64,000 bases of DNA, taken from positions 7,205,424-7,269,423 of the forward strand of contig JAJEKV010000053.1 in assembly GCA_021234155.1 (NCBI GenBank), in the 5' to 3' direction. Shown in pieces: positions 19,041-30,086 of this stretch. Position 1 is the first letter of the stretch, and each line of letters opens with the position of its first letter. Made by a program: the position numbers and the translations under genes. This DNA is from Isoetes taiwanensis (Eukaryota > Streptophyta > Lycopodiopsida > Isoetales > Isoetaceae). The notes beneath the pieces were generated by a model. That model was not told where the DNA came from and searched no databases. It saw only the letters and a list, made by a program, of their open reading frames with translations.

Positions 19041-19650
19041 TTTTGGAGGTTCCAAAGAAAATTGAGGTGCAAGATGTAGCCGAGGGAAAGAAAGCAGTGA
19101 TTGAAGGAAAAAGCAAAATCACTATTCCTGCGGTGATACAGGTTGAGGAGGCTGGCACTTCAGGTCTGCATGGTGACATTCCAGATTATGACGAGGAACT
19201 CGAGAGATTGAGGGAGCAGGCTAAGGCCACATCTTCAAAAGTAAAGGCATCAGCAGAAAATGTGAGTCCACAGAAGAACTCCACGCCTAAAAAAGCCACG
19301 TAAGAAGACAATTAAAGCAAAGAGAAGCGGGTAAGAAAGCATTTTATTTCAAGCAGTGTATAGCAGCTGAGAAATCCATGACATCCTATGTTTACAGGTC
19401 CTAATGAAGAGGAATCTTCCGAGCATCAAGATGTAGAGCAGGATACTTTTAAGTTAGTGTCAAATATTGCTTCTGACATAGCAAAGGACGATGAATTTCA
19501 TGACAATGAGAAATCAGGAGAGGTTGAAGACGAGGATTCTGGACCTAATAAGAATCTGAGTGAGGAAACAAAAAAAGCAGGGAAGGAAATGGATACCGAC
19601 TTGAAAAACAAAAGACGGCAGAGCGTAAGAATGATCTCTACTGGGTAACT
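19041..19650 (+). pseudogene. Charged linker-like coding remnants in the TIR transposon
   Basis: Two open stretches (19041-19303 and 19402-19648) encode highly charged, low-complexity protein (PDYDEELERLREQ; EDEDSGPNKNLSEETKKAGKEMD) with Ser/Lys-rich tails resembling nuclear proteins. A GTAAGA donor near 19330 and a CAG acceptor near 19400 suggest they were neighbouring exons. No domain is recognised. Their position between the RING-like and FCP1-like remnants suggests one multi-exon gene. Confidence 0.4.
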
Positions 19651-19744
19651 TGATCTACATTTCTTACATTTTTTTTTTTTTTTTTTACATCTAGTATCCA
19701 AGTTAAAAACTTTAAAATAATATGGATAGTAGTAGGCGAATGTA

Positions 19745-21036
19745 GATGATTTGTGTAAATGTCTTGGTCATTGAACCCGCATCTATGATTCGAATACAAG
19801 CCATACGATGCCTTGTTGAACCGAATGATGAAGCTCAAGAAGGCAAGGATTTTCCCGTGATCTTTGCCCCGAAATGGAGTGTTATTTATTCGAACAAGAT
19901 GTCTTTGGACATGGATGTGGGAAAATTTTCCAACAGTGCATGTGGATATGTATGCCGTGTAATTGGACTTTGAACTTGTTCATTTGTATGTGTAAGTCAA
20001 GTTAGTAATTTTATCCTTTTCAACTTGTTATAGGTACCGCAGACTCGTGTTCCGTGATGATAAGAAGGCCGACGCCCCGGTTCTTCCCAATTGGGACGGC
20101 TTCATGGAATTTGCAACATGGGCCAAGGCAAGTTTAAAAAGATAAATCTATGGCAGCCTCCCGTGGAAGAGATATTGTAAAGGTAGCTCTTACAGGGGAT
20201 AAATTGGCTGAAGTGCGGATGGATCATGATTCCAATGCTATGTAGAGTTATGAACATCACACTTTGGCCATCTTCAACATGGCACTTACTAAGAGTAAGA
20301 ACACCATCAACATTGGATCTTCAATTCTCGCCGAGGACATTGACGTTGACATGGTTGCACTTAAGAGGTATTTTGTATTTCACATCTCCTTTTATTAATA
20401 TTGAGTAGATTGGATACCATGTTAGCGGCTTCTTTCATTCATTTGCTACAAAATAGATCGGTCTTTTGCGTGCTCCACATCCTCACTATGGCACGCAGCG
20501 GTTGTGTCGAGTGTCCCACTTTTTTTGAAGCATGGACAAAATCCTTCACCGGTTGTGAAGATTCATAAGTGTCCCAAAGCAGAAAAGATGGGGATTCATG
20601 TGGCCTCTATGTTGCGCTTATATGCAGAAGTTTGTAGACACAATCGCGGTGTGGTAAAACTACCAATGTGAGTGTCTCACTTCTTTTTGCCTTGCAAACA
20701 AATGGTTTTAATACTTATTATGTAAGTATTGTTGTCACATTTGCAGATTACCCCAAACCGGTTCTTGCCAAAGTATGCATCCGATCGTCGCGGATGTTCT
20801 CACACCCGAGCACTACTTCGTGAGTTAGACCACATTCACATCGCGACCAAACTATTAGACCACGGTACTAATAAATGTGGTGAGAGCTTGACCTATCCCT
20901 ATTGTCAATGCTAATCACTATTTGATTATAAAATACACATTTTTTCATTGAATTTTAATGAATAAAATCTCTTTTTATTCAACTCCACCATACTTTATTG
21001 ATAAATTGCATGTTCTTTCATATCGGGTGTACAAAA
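19745..21036 (+). other. Degenerate exon-like sequence between charged linker and FCP1-like domain
   Basis: Short open pieces occur, for example IRCLVEPNDEAQEGKDFPVIFAPKWS near 19800, YRRLVFRDDKKADAPVLPNWDGFMEF near 20035-20110, and TLAIFNMALTKSKN near 20270, some bordered by plausible splice sites. I cannot name a family. They probably belong to the same decayed gene as the neighbours. Confidence 0.35.
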
Positions 21037-21545
21037 AGGTTGATAGTGTTTGATATCAATAATGTTTTGGCAAAACAAATACATAGGACTTTGGTATCGA
21101 TGATCAGCCTAGTTGGAAATTATGACATAATAGGTAAGAAAGTGTTGTTTTTAAGGCCCCACCTAGGCTAATTCACGGAATTTGTATTTGAACACTTTGA
21201 AGTAGGAATATGGTCATCAATAGCTCCATGGAACCTATCAAGAGTAGTGGATAAAATCTTCACAATGACGCAGAGATAAGGGACTTAAGGTTCACCTTTG
21301 ATGGAAGCCATCGTTTGGAGTGCCTTTACGGATTGCAGCAAGTGAAGACAAACCTTTGTATCCGAAGCCAATTGAGTTTATATACGAGAAGTATCCGCAT
21401 TGGGAATGACAAAGAACACACTAATAGTAGACAACTCCGAAAGTACAAGATGCTCTACAATCCCAACGAAAATTGCATATGCCCACCTTCATGGCGGTGA
21501 AAGTGATGTGGAAGACATGTGTCTCTTGACACTTCGAAACCATGG
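21037..21545 (+). pseudogene. FCP1/NIF-like (HAD) phosphatase domain, decayed
   Basis: Joined frames read VFDINNVLA (position of the HAD motif I, normally DxDxT), SLVGNYDIIGKKVLFLRPHL, FTEFVFEHFEVGIWSSIAPWN, then EFIYEKYPHWEMTKNTLIVDNSE and ending in IAYAHLHGGESD. The RPxLxxFxxxxFxxFxVGIWSS block and the later LIVDNS block are hallmarks of the NIF/FCP1 homology domain of CTD-type phosphatases. The nucleophile region is divergent and several stops and frameshifts interrupt it. It lies inside the TIR transposon as accessory or captured sequence. Confidence 0.55.
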
Positions 21546-21967
21546 CTAGAGGGTTTGTTGATAGCACCGGACACTGCAAGCAAGATGTGAAGCGTAATCC
21601 TTTACTTAATCCATCCGATGTACTAACAAATTTTGTTTGGAGGCAAATGCTTTCAGAGGGCTACAAGGGGAGAGATGGCATGTCCAGCTATGGACAAGCC
21701 GCAAGAAAGTAACATATTGAAATAGCGTAATAGTATGTCTTGGCTTCACATCGACCGTGACTAGATTTTGAATGTAAATTAATGTTAATATAAAACATGA
21801 ACAAATGACTTGTATATATTGGCATCATATCCGATATGACCCGGGTTGTATATCTTGTGATATGTAATACAAGAGTTTTTGTCTCCATACATGTTCCACT
21901 TTTCGCTTTGTTTCATGAATCAAAAGAAAAGCTATTGATATCCATTACAACAGTAACAAGTTCTGAG

Positions 21968-22326
21968 ACTAGTTTAACTTCTTCATGCAACAATTGATGA
22001 ACATTTTGTACTTTTCGATATACATTGTGCTTGGAAACGAGAAGATATTGTGTGATACTGAAATTTAAGTATCAAAATGCACTTTAGATTAAAAAATAAG
22101 TAAATAAAAAAAAAAACTTGCAAAAGAATCGACTAGTTTTCTCAACATAACACGACTAGTTTAACTTCTTCATGCAACAATTGATAAACATTTTGAACTT
22201 TCTGATATACATTTTGCTTGGTCACAGAAGATATTGAAATTGAAGTATCAAAATGCACTTCAGATTAAAAAATAAGTAAATAACAAAAAACTTACAAAGA
22301 ATCGACTAGTTTTCTCAACATAATGA
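21968..22326. repeat. Tandem duplication of about 180 bp
   Basis: The block starting ACTAGTTTAACTTCTTCATG and ending CGACTAGTTTTCTCAACATAA is present twice (from about 21968 and from about 22151) with scattered differences. It lies between the plus-strand cargo and the minus-strand transposase, in non-coding DNA. Confidence 0.8.
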
Positions 22327-22431
22327 GAAGATGATGGCAAATATGAAAGTTCCTTTGTACGTAACTTAGTCATGTGCACTCAACAATCTCGTGTAGGCTT
22401 GATATAAGCATGTCATGCACCTCTCGTGTGA

Positions 22432-25400
22432 TCATATATATCTTTGACGTGCCCCCTTCAACTTATGCTTGACCTCGCCGCATCGTGAACTTTGCTCCAA
22501 TTCTGCATTCAAATTTGGTACCAATACTATTTTGTCATCCAACAACTTGTACTTGTGCTTTGTGCCTTGTAGCAGTTGATAGTAATGACCAGCTATAACC
22601 TTGTCACCAGCAAGCATTCTATTTCCATAGTCGTCAATCACATCTTCCTGAAGAATATGCATCTCCTTCACGCATAGGAGGACGAAGTATGGAACATTTT
22701 CATGATTCCCTGGAGCAGCAAAAGATGCAAATATGTCTCCAATTTGGAGTAGTTCTTGCTCATCAGCTGCATAAAAACCAACTAGCTCTTCTTGTTCGTC
22801 GACCTGGCCCGAACTAGGCTCCAGTTTGTGCAGCTTCCACGCACCACAATGCTCGAGATTCTCACATTCTCCCCATCTGAAATTCAAGCAACCATTGCAA
22901 AAACATGACAGGGATCTATACATGACAAGTGTTGGGTCAGCTGGATTAATAGCAGACACACAATGTATAGCTAGAGTACCAGGCAATGTCTCACAATCTG
23001 AACGAGGGTCCCTGTTAATGTCTTCTGTCATCATCTCCCATATGACTCTGTCCATTTTGCACTTCTTTTGTCTCAAACAAAGTGCAAGCGAGTTGGCACC
23101 CAAAATCGGAACACCATTCTCTTTCCTTTGCTCGCCCGCTAGGAACCTTTTCTCCAAAGCGACCGCCCATCATGTTCTCCTTTTCCATGGCACGAGCCAA
23201 AATAATTCCACTTTGCATCCTAATTTTATACCTGTTATAATATTGGGCCACATTCAAATAAAAGGCTCGAGAACACTTAAACCGAAAGCAAAGACACCCA
23301 TCGGATCACATGACATAGTATTTGATGTGGCCAAAACCTTTTGCATCATCCAAATATGGTGCTTCTTGAGTGCAGCCTGAACAAAGAAAGCATCATGCTT
23401 CATAACATCGAAACATACAAATGAACAGTTTTTTTCAAATTTCGCCATTGACTTTCATCATGGTTATATGCACCGTAATAGTTATCGGTCATTGTTCCAA
23501 TCTTTCGGACTGAACCTCCCTGAATGGCTGCAAAGTGTAGTTCTCTGCAAAGTCCATTACTGACAAAACAGAATCATCCCTCAAATTTTGCACTGATTTC
23601 CTGAATTGTTTGCTCTGCCAACTTGCTGAAAAGTTGTGAATAGTGAACTTTGTAAGGTGCTGAAACATCTTGTCAAGCAATGTACCTGGAGTCCCGCTTT
23701 CAGTAACAAGCTTCAACCTCCTTGAAGTGCCAGCTTTGGAAGGTTCGTTCACGTACTTGTAAACTTGCCATTCAATGTTCTCATTCTGCGACTCTTTCTC
23801 CTTAGGACAGATTTGAATATTTTCAGTGCCACAGTTCTGGCACTCTCCCTTGACACAGTCCAAACTATGCCACTCTTCGCCTTCCTTGTCACGTAATCAG
23901 TAGCTCTCCACATAGCACCAACATTTTGAAATGTTTTAGAAGGAGCTTGGCAGACGCCATTGTTCTCATCTCACGCACAAACACCACAAGAACATGTACG
24001 GTTGGCATGAAATTTGCTCCTCGGGACGCTTAAAAGCTTTTCTCGTATAGATCGGCTTGTTCATGCTTCACGCAAAGAACATGTGTTCCTCTCTTTCAAC
24101 CTTCTCACACACACGTAGGCTTAAGCAGCTCGAACTTTTCGATGGTAATCTTCACTTCGGGATGTTCATCTTTGAACATCTCATACAATTCACTCTGCAA
24201 AGGAAAAAGCGGCATGTATAAGTAAGATATAAATTAGAACTACTTACTTAATTCAAAGATGTTGCGACATTGCATTAGTTCTATGGCACTTTCGGATCAT
24301 GATTTGATATACATTCAACTACTATACCACAACATCATTACATACCATGTACATGTTATGTATAAATGTATAAAGAATGTACTCCAAAGAGTTCGGATGT
24401 ACATAAAAACTCAATATGTAACCAGGTCACGTGCGGTGTCATCAGATTATTGATGTATGTATTTCATACTTTTCTTATGGAAGGAAGTACATTTAAATAC
24501 TTTTATGTATCACCCTATCTTTAAAAACTATCTTGAGATCAGGAAAGCTTAAAATGTACTATAATATACTTGGGAACTACAAAAATCAAGACTATAATAA
24601 CACAACCGACTTTCAACACATTTTACATTTTTTATGCCACATTGGATGTAATTGGAAGTACATCCAAGTACTTTTCCTGTTAAACATAGCCTCATTCAGT
24701 ACCTCCAAGTGTAAAAATATAATTACTGTAGTTGGATGTACTTCAATGTATATCAGATACATCCCTTACATGGAATGCAAATAGGATTACTAAACTTATC
24801 AGAATGCACAGAAGCTAGCTTCTATCAAGCTTGCAAAAAAGAGGATTAAAAGACTTTAAACTGACCTGGGGCATGTCCAAAAACTGGATTGGAAGTGTCC
24901 TTTTCTTCCTGACATCCCTGTACTTTGGAGAAGTTTTTGTGTGAGTTAACCAAAACTCATTTACCAACTGTTTGGTTGATTAGGAAGCATGTCCGCCTGG
25001 GTTGCCTTCCGCCGGTGCCCACATATTAGCACTGATAATGACATCCGCTTTCTTCTAATTGCAGCTTTGTGAGGTTTCTTGCTTGCACTTGAAGAATTCT
25101 CGAGGCTACTCCTTTTTGCCCGAGTTTTCCATTCTCACCAACAATCATTGATAATGAGGGGAATGCTTAGTCGCTAATTTATCATTGCTATTTGCTTGTT
25201 TCACTTCCCGCAGACCTTCACGGATATTTTTTAGCATAGTATCCTTGAATTGCTTATTTGGATTTCCAATGGCAGGTTCAAAAAAGAAGTGCAGCCTTTT
25301 ATCCCGAACAGTTTTCACTGCTAAAGCTCTCCTTTGCACAGGACATAAATCTTGAACCTGATCATATGTAAATTTACAAATTTCATCAATCTTACGCTTC

Positions 25401-25468
25401 ATTTTCTTTGTCACATTCCCGATATTCCAATCTTCTTGCGCCATTTCTGTTCCTTCGTTGTTCATCAT
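22432..25468 (-). pseudogene. DDE-type transposase of the 8.9-kb TIR element (decayed, several exons)
   Basis: Reading leftward: an amino part at 25468-25145 (KRKIDEICKFTYDQVQDLCPVQRRALAVKTV), then 23863-23489 with a zinc-ribbon-like CQNC, IEWQVYKYV, FSASWQSKQFRKSVQNL and VLSVMDFAENYT with EVQSE (first catalytic Asp context). Near 23300 comes SDGC, and near 23200 YFGSCHGKGEHDG (second and third acidic/His blocks), both in shifted frames. At 23157-22432 an open 241-codon tail has a Cys cluster (CFCNGCLNFRWGECENLEHC) and a beta-rich end. The DFAENY...SDGC...FGSxHGKGxHDG order resembles a family of large transposase-like proteins annotated as uncharacterised in animals and early plants. I cannot name the superfamily with certainty. 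Frameshifts make it inactive. Confidence 0.65.
24290..24790. repeat. ATGTAC-rich zone, right side of the TIR transposon
   Basis: Motifs such as CCATGTACATG, GGATGTACAT, GAAGTACAT and GGATGTACTTC recur in both directions without coding potential. It mirrors the zone at 18440-18860. Both could be subterminal protein-binding repeats, which is inference. Confidence 0.4.
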
Positions 25469-25755
25469 GGTTTTTGCGTAGGGTTAGCTGGAGGAATTGT
25501 GGCAAGAAGGAGGGAAATCTTGGAGCTGGGCGAAGTTTTAGCCAGAAAGTGGGAAATTCTCCTAACGTTCAGGCGTTTCTTGGAGTGGTTAGAGAGGCGG
25601 GAATTGAAATCTGCTTCATGATTGCGTTTTAATTGACGTGGCAAGTAGTTCCGAAAAAAAAAAGATTCCATAATATAGCTATTATGTACATACTGAAAAA
25701 ACGGTTATGTATTTGAAATGTGATACATCTCTTACTCTACATTTGGCCAAATGTA

Positions 25756-25779
25756 AGACACCCTAGCTTTCTTTTACCC
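25756..25779 (-). repeat. Right terminal inverted repeat
   Basis: 24 bp, perfect complement of 16856-16879, followed by TGAA. Confidence 0.9.
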
Positions 25780-25783
25780 TGAA

Positions 25784-25903
25784 GCCATTAAGCTCATTAA
25801 GGATGAACCAGATGCAGAGGCTGCTGCCAACATTCTGGTAAAGGCTGCCATGGAGAAAAATGAAACAGATGACATTACTGTCATCGTTGCCTGTCGAGAG
25901 TAG
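25784..25903 (+). pseudogene. PP2C phosphatase, 3' end of the split last exon
   Basis: The sequence encodes AIKLIKDEPDAEAAANILV...KNETDDITVIVACRE and a stop, the carboxy end of a PP2C catalytic domain, including the TDDIT metal-binding Asp context. It joins in frame with the exon ending at 16855 once the transposon and one TGAA are removed. A 25-T tract follows at about 26060 in the presumed 3' untranslated region, and DNA to 26383 shows nothing else. Confidence 0.8.
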
Positions 25904-26383
25904 CCCTTTTAATTTGAGTTGTTTTTGAAGGTGGAAGTGAGTTGAAGCCCAAAATCTTTATTGCATTTTCGACCACTTTTTTGGCCAAGAATCTTAAATT
26001 TTAAAATGAGGCTTCGTTTGGAAGTTGAAGCAAAAGTTGGAACTCGAAATCAATATCGCTTTTTTTTTTTTTTTTTTTTTTTTTGTGAAAGCATTATTTA
26101 CTTGTAATTTCTACTATATCTAGAGTGTGATGGTGAATCTTTATGACTCTTTATATCAGGAATCTCTAGTATCCATACAAACATTATAGGCACATGAACT
26201 ACCCTATAGACTTGGGGGTTTTTTTAAGTTATTACCTCGATAAACTGACTTTGTCTAGGGCTAAATATTTAAGGAGTTTCGGCTTGCGAGCTTAATGGTT
26301 GCAAGCAGTTATGACTGACGGCAAGAATGCTAGAAAAGGGATCGGGTAAAGATATAGACTGACCCTAAACTTTAAAACCGTAA

Positions 26384-28339
26384 ATGAGTGTGCATAGATC
26401 CAAGAGCTATGGCGCCAAAGGAAAATTTCTGAATAACATTGAGCTTGAAAGAGAGTTGGAGTTCTGTAGGCTTAGTGTTGAAGCTGAAAGCATGGAAAAA
26501 TCTGGAAGAGGTAACAGCTCCGACTCCAAGAGGAGTTATGGTAATTATCAAGGCCCAAGATACCCTAAAAGAGGGGGCGGCTATGGGCGCGGAGGCTACA
26601 ATCAGCCGGATAATGATAGGATTTTTGTTCTGGATTCACAACTGGACGAAGAATATAACTCTGATCTAGACGCAGACCAGGTAGCTTTTGGCTTATGTGA
26701 TCTTTTGAGCTACATCTGGTTACATTTCTTATTTTAACACTTCATGTGACTACAAATCATGAATAATGTAAGTGTTATTTATAACATAGTAAGGTAAGCT
26801 CTTCTTAATACACAAGTAGGCCTAGTGTATGATATGACAGTAATGTGGTAGTCCTGTGATGTACTCTACAGTAAAAAATTTGATAGTTACCTTAAACATG
26901 TGTTTAGTTTTCCATTTCGTATGGTTTTTATGTTCCCTCTCTAGTAGTTCATTGGGCAAAAAGGTTACATTGGGTGAAGGGCTATACGCCAGAAAAACCC
27001 AATGTACCTTTTGGCCCTCATAGATTTACCATTTTCATGCTAATTCTATGTTGATTGGCTGCAGGTACGGGTTTTTCTCTCTCAATGTGATGCTTTTTGC
27101 TGTTTTGTTCTACTCTAGAGGTCTGGATTTTGGAAATACATGAAGATATATGGGAGAATATCTTTGCGCCACGCGGGGACTTGTCTCTTTCCTCCTTTTA
27201 TCTTTGAGTATAATCCTGTAATGGGTTTATTCTACAAGTAGCAGCTTGAACACAGAAATATTTTCAGACTTTATCATAGGGAAATATGTGTAATATTATA
27301 CTCTAGGTTGACTACACTATACTCCCATATTTTAGGCGCATATTTATATGATACTGCTGTCTCTGGTAAAAGCGAAGCTTTTGCTAGCATAACATGCCTA
27401 CATACTTATAGTTTGAACAGTTTTTAAATATATTCTCTACTCATAATCCTAAATATCGAAGTAGACCTTCTTTGGCTACATGTAATACAGCTGTTGAGTC
27501 AATAACAGATAATAGAACAATGATATCTCTGAGTTCAGTTGCTTTTGTTAGTCATAAATTGACATTGTGACAAATATACGACTTAAAAAAGTTTAAAAGA
27601 TTTGAATTGGGTACCATTAATCATACTGTAGACAGAAATAATATTCTATAATGCAGGTATCTATGAAATAATATAGATGCTATTTGGATTCCTTAAGCAG
27701 GCTTTGATGCAGCCAGAAATAGATCAACTCTAAAACTATTCAATAAGAAATGCAAAGTCTAAATTGGACTTATATGAAATATGTTGTTTATTAATGTGTA
27801 ACAGATCTTGACATATTATCTTTTATGTAGGTAATGTCTGATTTTACTTAGACCTTAAAGGTTTATTATTTAATTGGATCCTTTAAAATGCATATGCTGG
27901 ATATGTCTTAGATTTTAGGCCAGGATAATTTAATACCAAGTTTCTAAGGAACTCACTTAGGATCTTGGGTTGATAATACCGTAGAGGGATTGACCAATAC
28001 GGATGATTATGCTAGTATGGCAATTTGTCTAGGCTAGTGTGATCTGGGTTTTTTTTAGACACTTCAACTCAGTGGTTATACCTCTGCTATTAAATATCCT
28101 TGGCAAACAGTATGAGTGAACTTTTTACACCAATAGTGAGTTGGTTACTTGCCCATTCTATTTAATTTTTTACATGAGGAACCTGATCTTTGGATACTTC
28201 TGTTACTAACAGTTAACATGCATATTATATGCAGGAAGGTAATACAGGCTCAGCTGAAACTGAGATTGAATACAAACCTCCAGTTTGGAATAAGGAACTG
28301 GACGAAATCGGTTATGGAAAAGGGACTAGTAAAAATTAA
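26384..28339 (+). CDS. Two-exon small protein with RGG-type Gly/Arg-rich segment
   Basis: Exon 1 (26384-26680) begins MSVHRSKSYGAKG and contains YPKRGGGYGRGGYNQPDND. It ends at an in-frame CAG/GTAGCT donor. Exon 2 (28235-28339) follows a TATATGCAG acceptor in phase 0 and reads EGNTGSAETEIEYKPPVWNKELDEIG to a stop at 28337-28339. The predicted protein is 133 residues. The Gly/Arg-rich box suggests RNA binding. The 1.55-kb intron and most of exon 1 are duplicated at 40095-41711, where the copy lacks the ATG and exon 2. It probably is the first ORF of the PLE-like element. A small host gene is the alternative. Splicing is inferred from sequence only. Confidence 0.5.
26422..28046 (+). repeat. Left copy of the 1.6-kb direct repeat (pseudo-LTR)
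   Basis: It begins AAAATTTCTGAATAAC and ends GTGTGATCTG, nearly identical to 40095-41711, with only scattered point changes and a few short indels. Beyond the left edge the context is CGCCAAAGG; at the right copy it is the end of the RT frame. Confidence 0.9.
26954..27017 (+). promoter_or_regulatory. Long hairpin in the pseudo-LTR with hammerhead-like loop
   Basis: GGGCAAAAAGGTTACATTGGG pairs, with one bulge and one mismatch, with CCCAATGTACCTTTTGGCCC. The loop reads TGAAG-GGC-TATAC-GCC-AGAAA, an arrangement like the CUGANGA / stem II / GAAA core of a hammerhead ribozyme but lacking key positions. It is conserved in the other repeat copy at 40621-40685. Confidence 0.45.
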
Positions 28340-28430
28340 ATGCCCCAATTATGCGGTCCAAACTCTACTGTGTTGCATTAAGAAGCCTAAGGTACATGCA
28401 CTTATACTTGAGAAAGAAGCTACCTGAAAA

Positions 28431-29814
28431 ATGGAGGAGTTCTCTGCTATCTCTAATTTGGGTTTTAATGGATGGCTTAAGATGGTACCCATCTTTAACA
28501 AACTGGAAGATGATTGGGCTGCTACTTCTAAAGTGGTGGACCAGATGTATGAGGAACTCCCAATGAAAATATATGAATTCACCATGGACGAAGACAAGTG
28601 TAAAAACATGTATTTTGCTGGCCTAGCAGGACTGGAAGAAGTTAACAAAATCAATACCTCTAAGGTTAAGAAGGATGAAGTATGTGCTGCAGATATGAAT
28701 GATGGGGATGACCCTTTTGGCGAATGCCTTCTATCTGATAAAGACAAAGAAATACTACAAAAAAGGATGGCAGAAACAAACCCAACAGATAAAGAGAACT
28801 TTGGGTTCACGTTACATAACTGTCATACATTTCCAATTATCCCTGAACGATTGGTGGAGGGCTATGCTGCTCTTTGCAACCATGGGATATGGAGAACTAA
28901 AAACTTTGGAGCCCTGGCCCCCATTAGTAGGGAGAATTGGATCATACTTGGGGGGTATCACTCAGGAACAAGAATTAGCTGCAGAAAAGGCTGCACAATC
29001 AATGGAACGAATGTTTAACAGGCAGAAAGTTAAGCTCAGGTTTGACAATAGATTCTTTGATAAAAAATGCAGTAAGGACGATCATCTATATATTAGCCAA
29101 AAAGGGCACATGGCTTTCTCTGCAGAACGAAGGACTGACTTCTTCCTCAAGAAAATGTGGCGGACGATGTGCCCATATTTTAAATGCCCATGTGACCCTC
29201 GGGACAAGGGCAATACATGCAAAGATAATATGACTTGGTTAGACCATGGTGTATGGTTCATGTTTAACAATCTGGACAAGATCTATCCGGAACTATCTGT
29301 AGCTGGACAAATGGTGGCCATGAAAACTTGCCTGAAAACTACTCTGAAATCCAGCATCATTGCTTATTTATCCTATCTTCATATCAGACAGACATTGATA
29401 GATATGACCATGTTATGTGCATCGGATCCTTGGGCAGATTTAAAGATAAACTTCCCGAGATGTAAAATGACTGAGCTATGTGAAAGGACTATCAAGCCCA
29501 CTAAAGACAATAAAAAAACAGAAGCTTCTGGCAGTAATAGTACTGTTGACCATAACAGAAAGAATAAGTCTAAAGTATCTACCAGTACTCGTACTATGGT
29601 GCTGGCTCCACCCAGGATTACAGATCCTCCAAAAATAGGTACTCCCACTACTAATGATAATTCATCTATCGAATGCATAGGTACTCCAAGCAATGTGGGA
29701 CACTCGATTACTAAGGGACCCACTGTGAGCAGTGAGATCGATAATTCGATCAACAAGACTGGTGGGAACCTAAATGCGGTTAATTTGGAGGGGATTGCAC
29801 AAAAACTCTTCTAA
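28431..29814 (+). pseudogene. Unrecognised ORF of the PLE-like element, frameshifted at a G6 run
   Basis: The first frame (28431-28960 region) reads MEEFSAISNLGFNGWLKMVPIF...SRENWIILGG. The continuation lies in another frame (ITQEQELAAEKAAQSMERMFN...) to 29814, joined at a GGGGGG run near 28949-28954. Together they give about 460 residues. The second half has a Cys-bearing stretch (MCPYFKCPCDPRDKGNTCKDN) and a Ser/Thr/Lys-rich tail. I recognise no domain. The placement upstream of RT suggests a Gag-like first ORF. A one-base indel is the simplest explanation; programmed frameshifting is possible. Confidence 0.5.
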
Positions 29815-29840
29815 ACTACATGGTAAAATATTCATCACTA

Positions 29841-30020
29841 AGTTCAATTATATTTTCTCATGTATCTCCTTTATATAACTTGTTTTAGTTATATAGCGGA
29901 TCCATCAAGAGGCTCTTCTTTGGAATACTAAGTTCATTTATTTTTTCTTATGTATTTCCCTTACATAACTTGTTTTAGTTATGTATTGGATCCATCAAGA
30001 GGCTCTTATTTGGAGTACTA
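29841..30020 (+). repeat. Tandem 90-bp repeat, two units, Helitron inserted at its end
   Basis: Units 29841-29930 and 29931-30020 both start AGTTCA and share ATAACTTGTTTTAGTTAT and CCATCAAGAGGCTCTT, ending TACTA. The next base begins the presumed Helitron. Confidence 0.75.
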
Positions 30021-30086
30021 TATATTAAAAGGGAAAACCCTTTCCTGATGTCCTTATTGGACCCTGATCATTGATCAGACAATATA

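Larger units (their letters stand above)
16856..25779. mobile_element. 8.9-kb TIR DNA transposon inserted in a PP2C exon
   Basis: Both ends carry the same 24-bp perfect inverted repeat beginning GGGTAAAAGAAAGCTAGG (16856-16879 and 25756-25779). TGAA flanks each side (16852-16855 and 25780-25783), a 4-bp target duplication. Removing the element and one TGAA restores the PP2C frame (SSNE-AIKLIKDEP), so the boundaries are exact. Inside lie a degenerate DDE-type transposase on the minus strand, degenerate coding remnants on the plus strand (coiled coil plus RING-like domain, charged linker, FCP1/NIF-like domain), a tandem duplication and ATGTAC-rich subterminal zones. I cannot assign it firmly to a named superfamily. 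A 4-bp TSD without a fixed TTAA argues against Kolobok or piggyBac. Confidence 0.85.
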
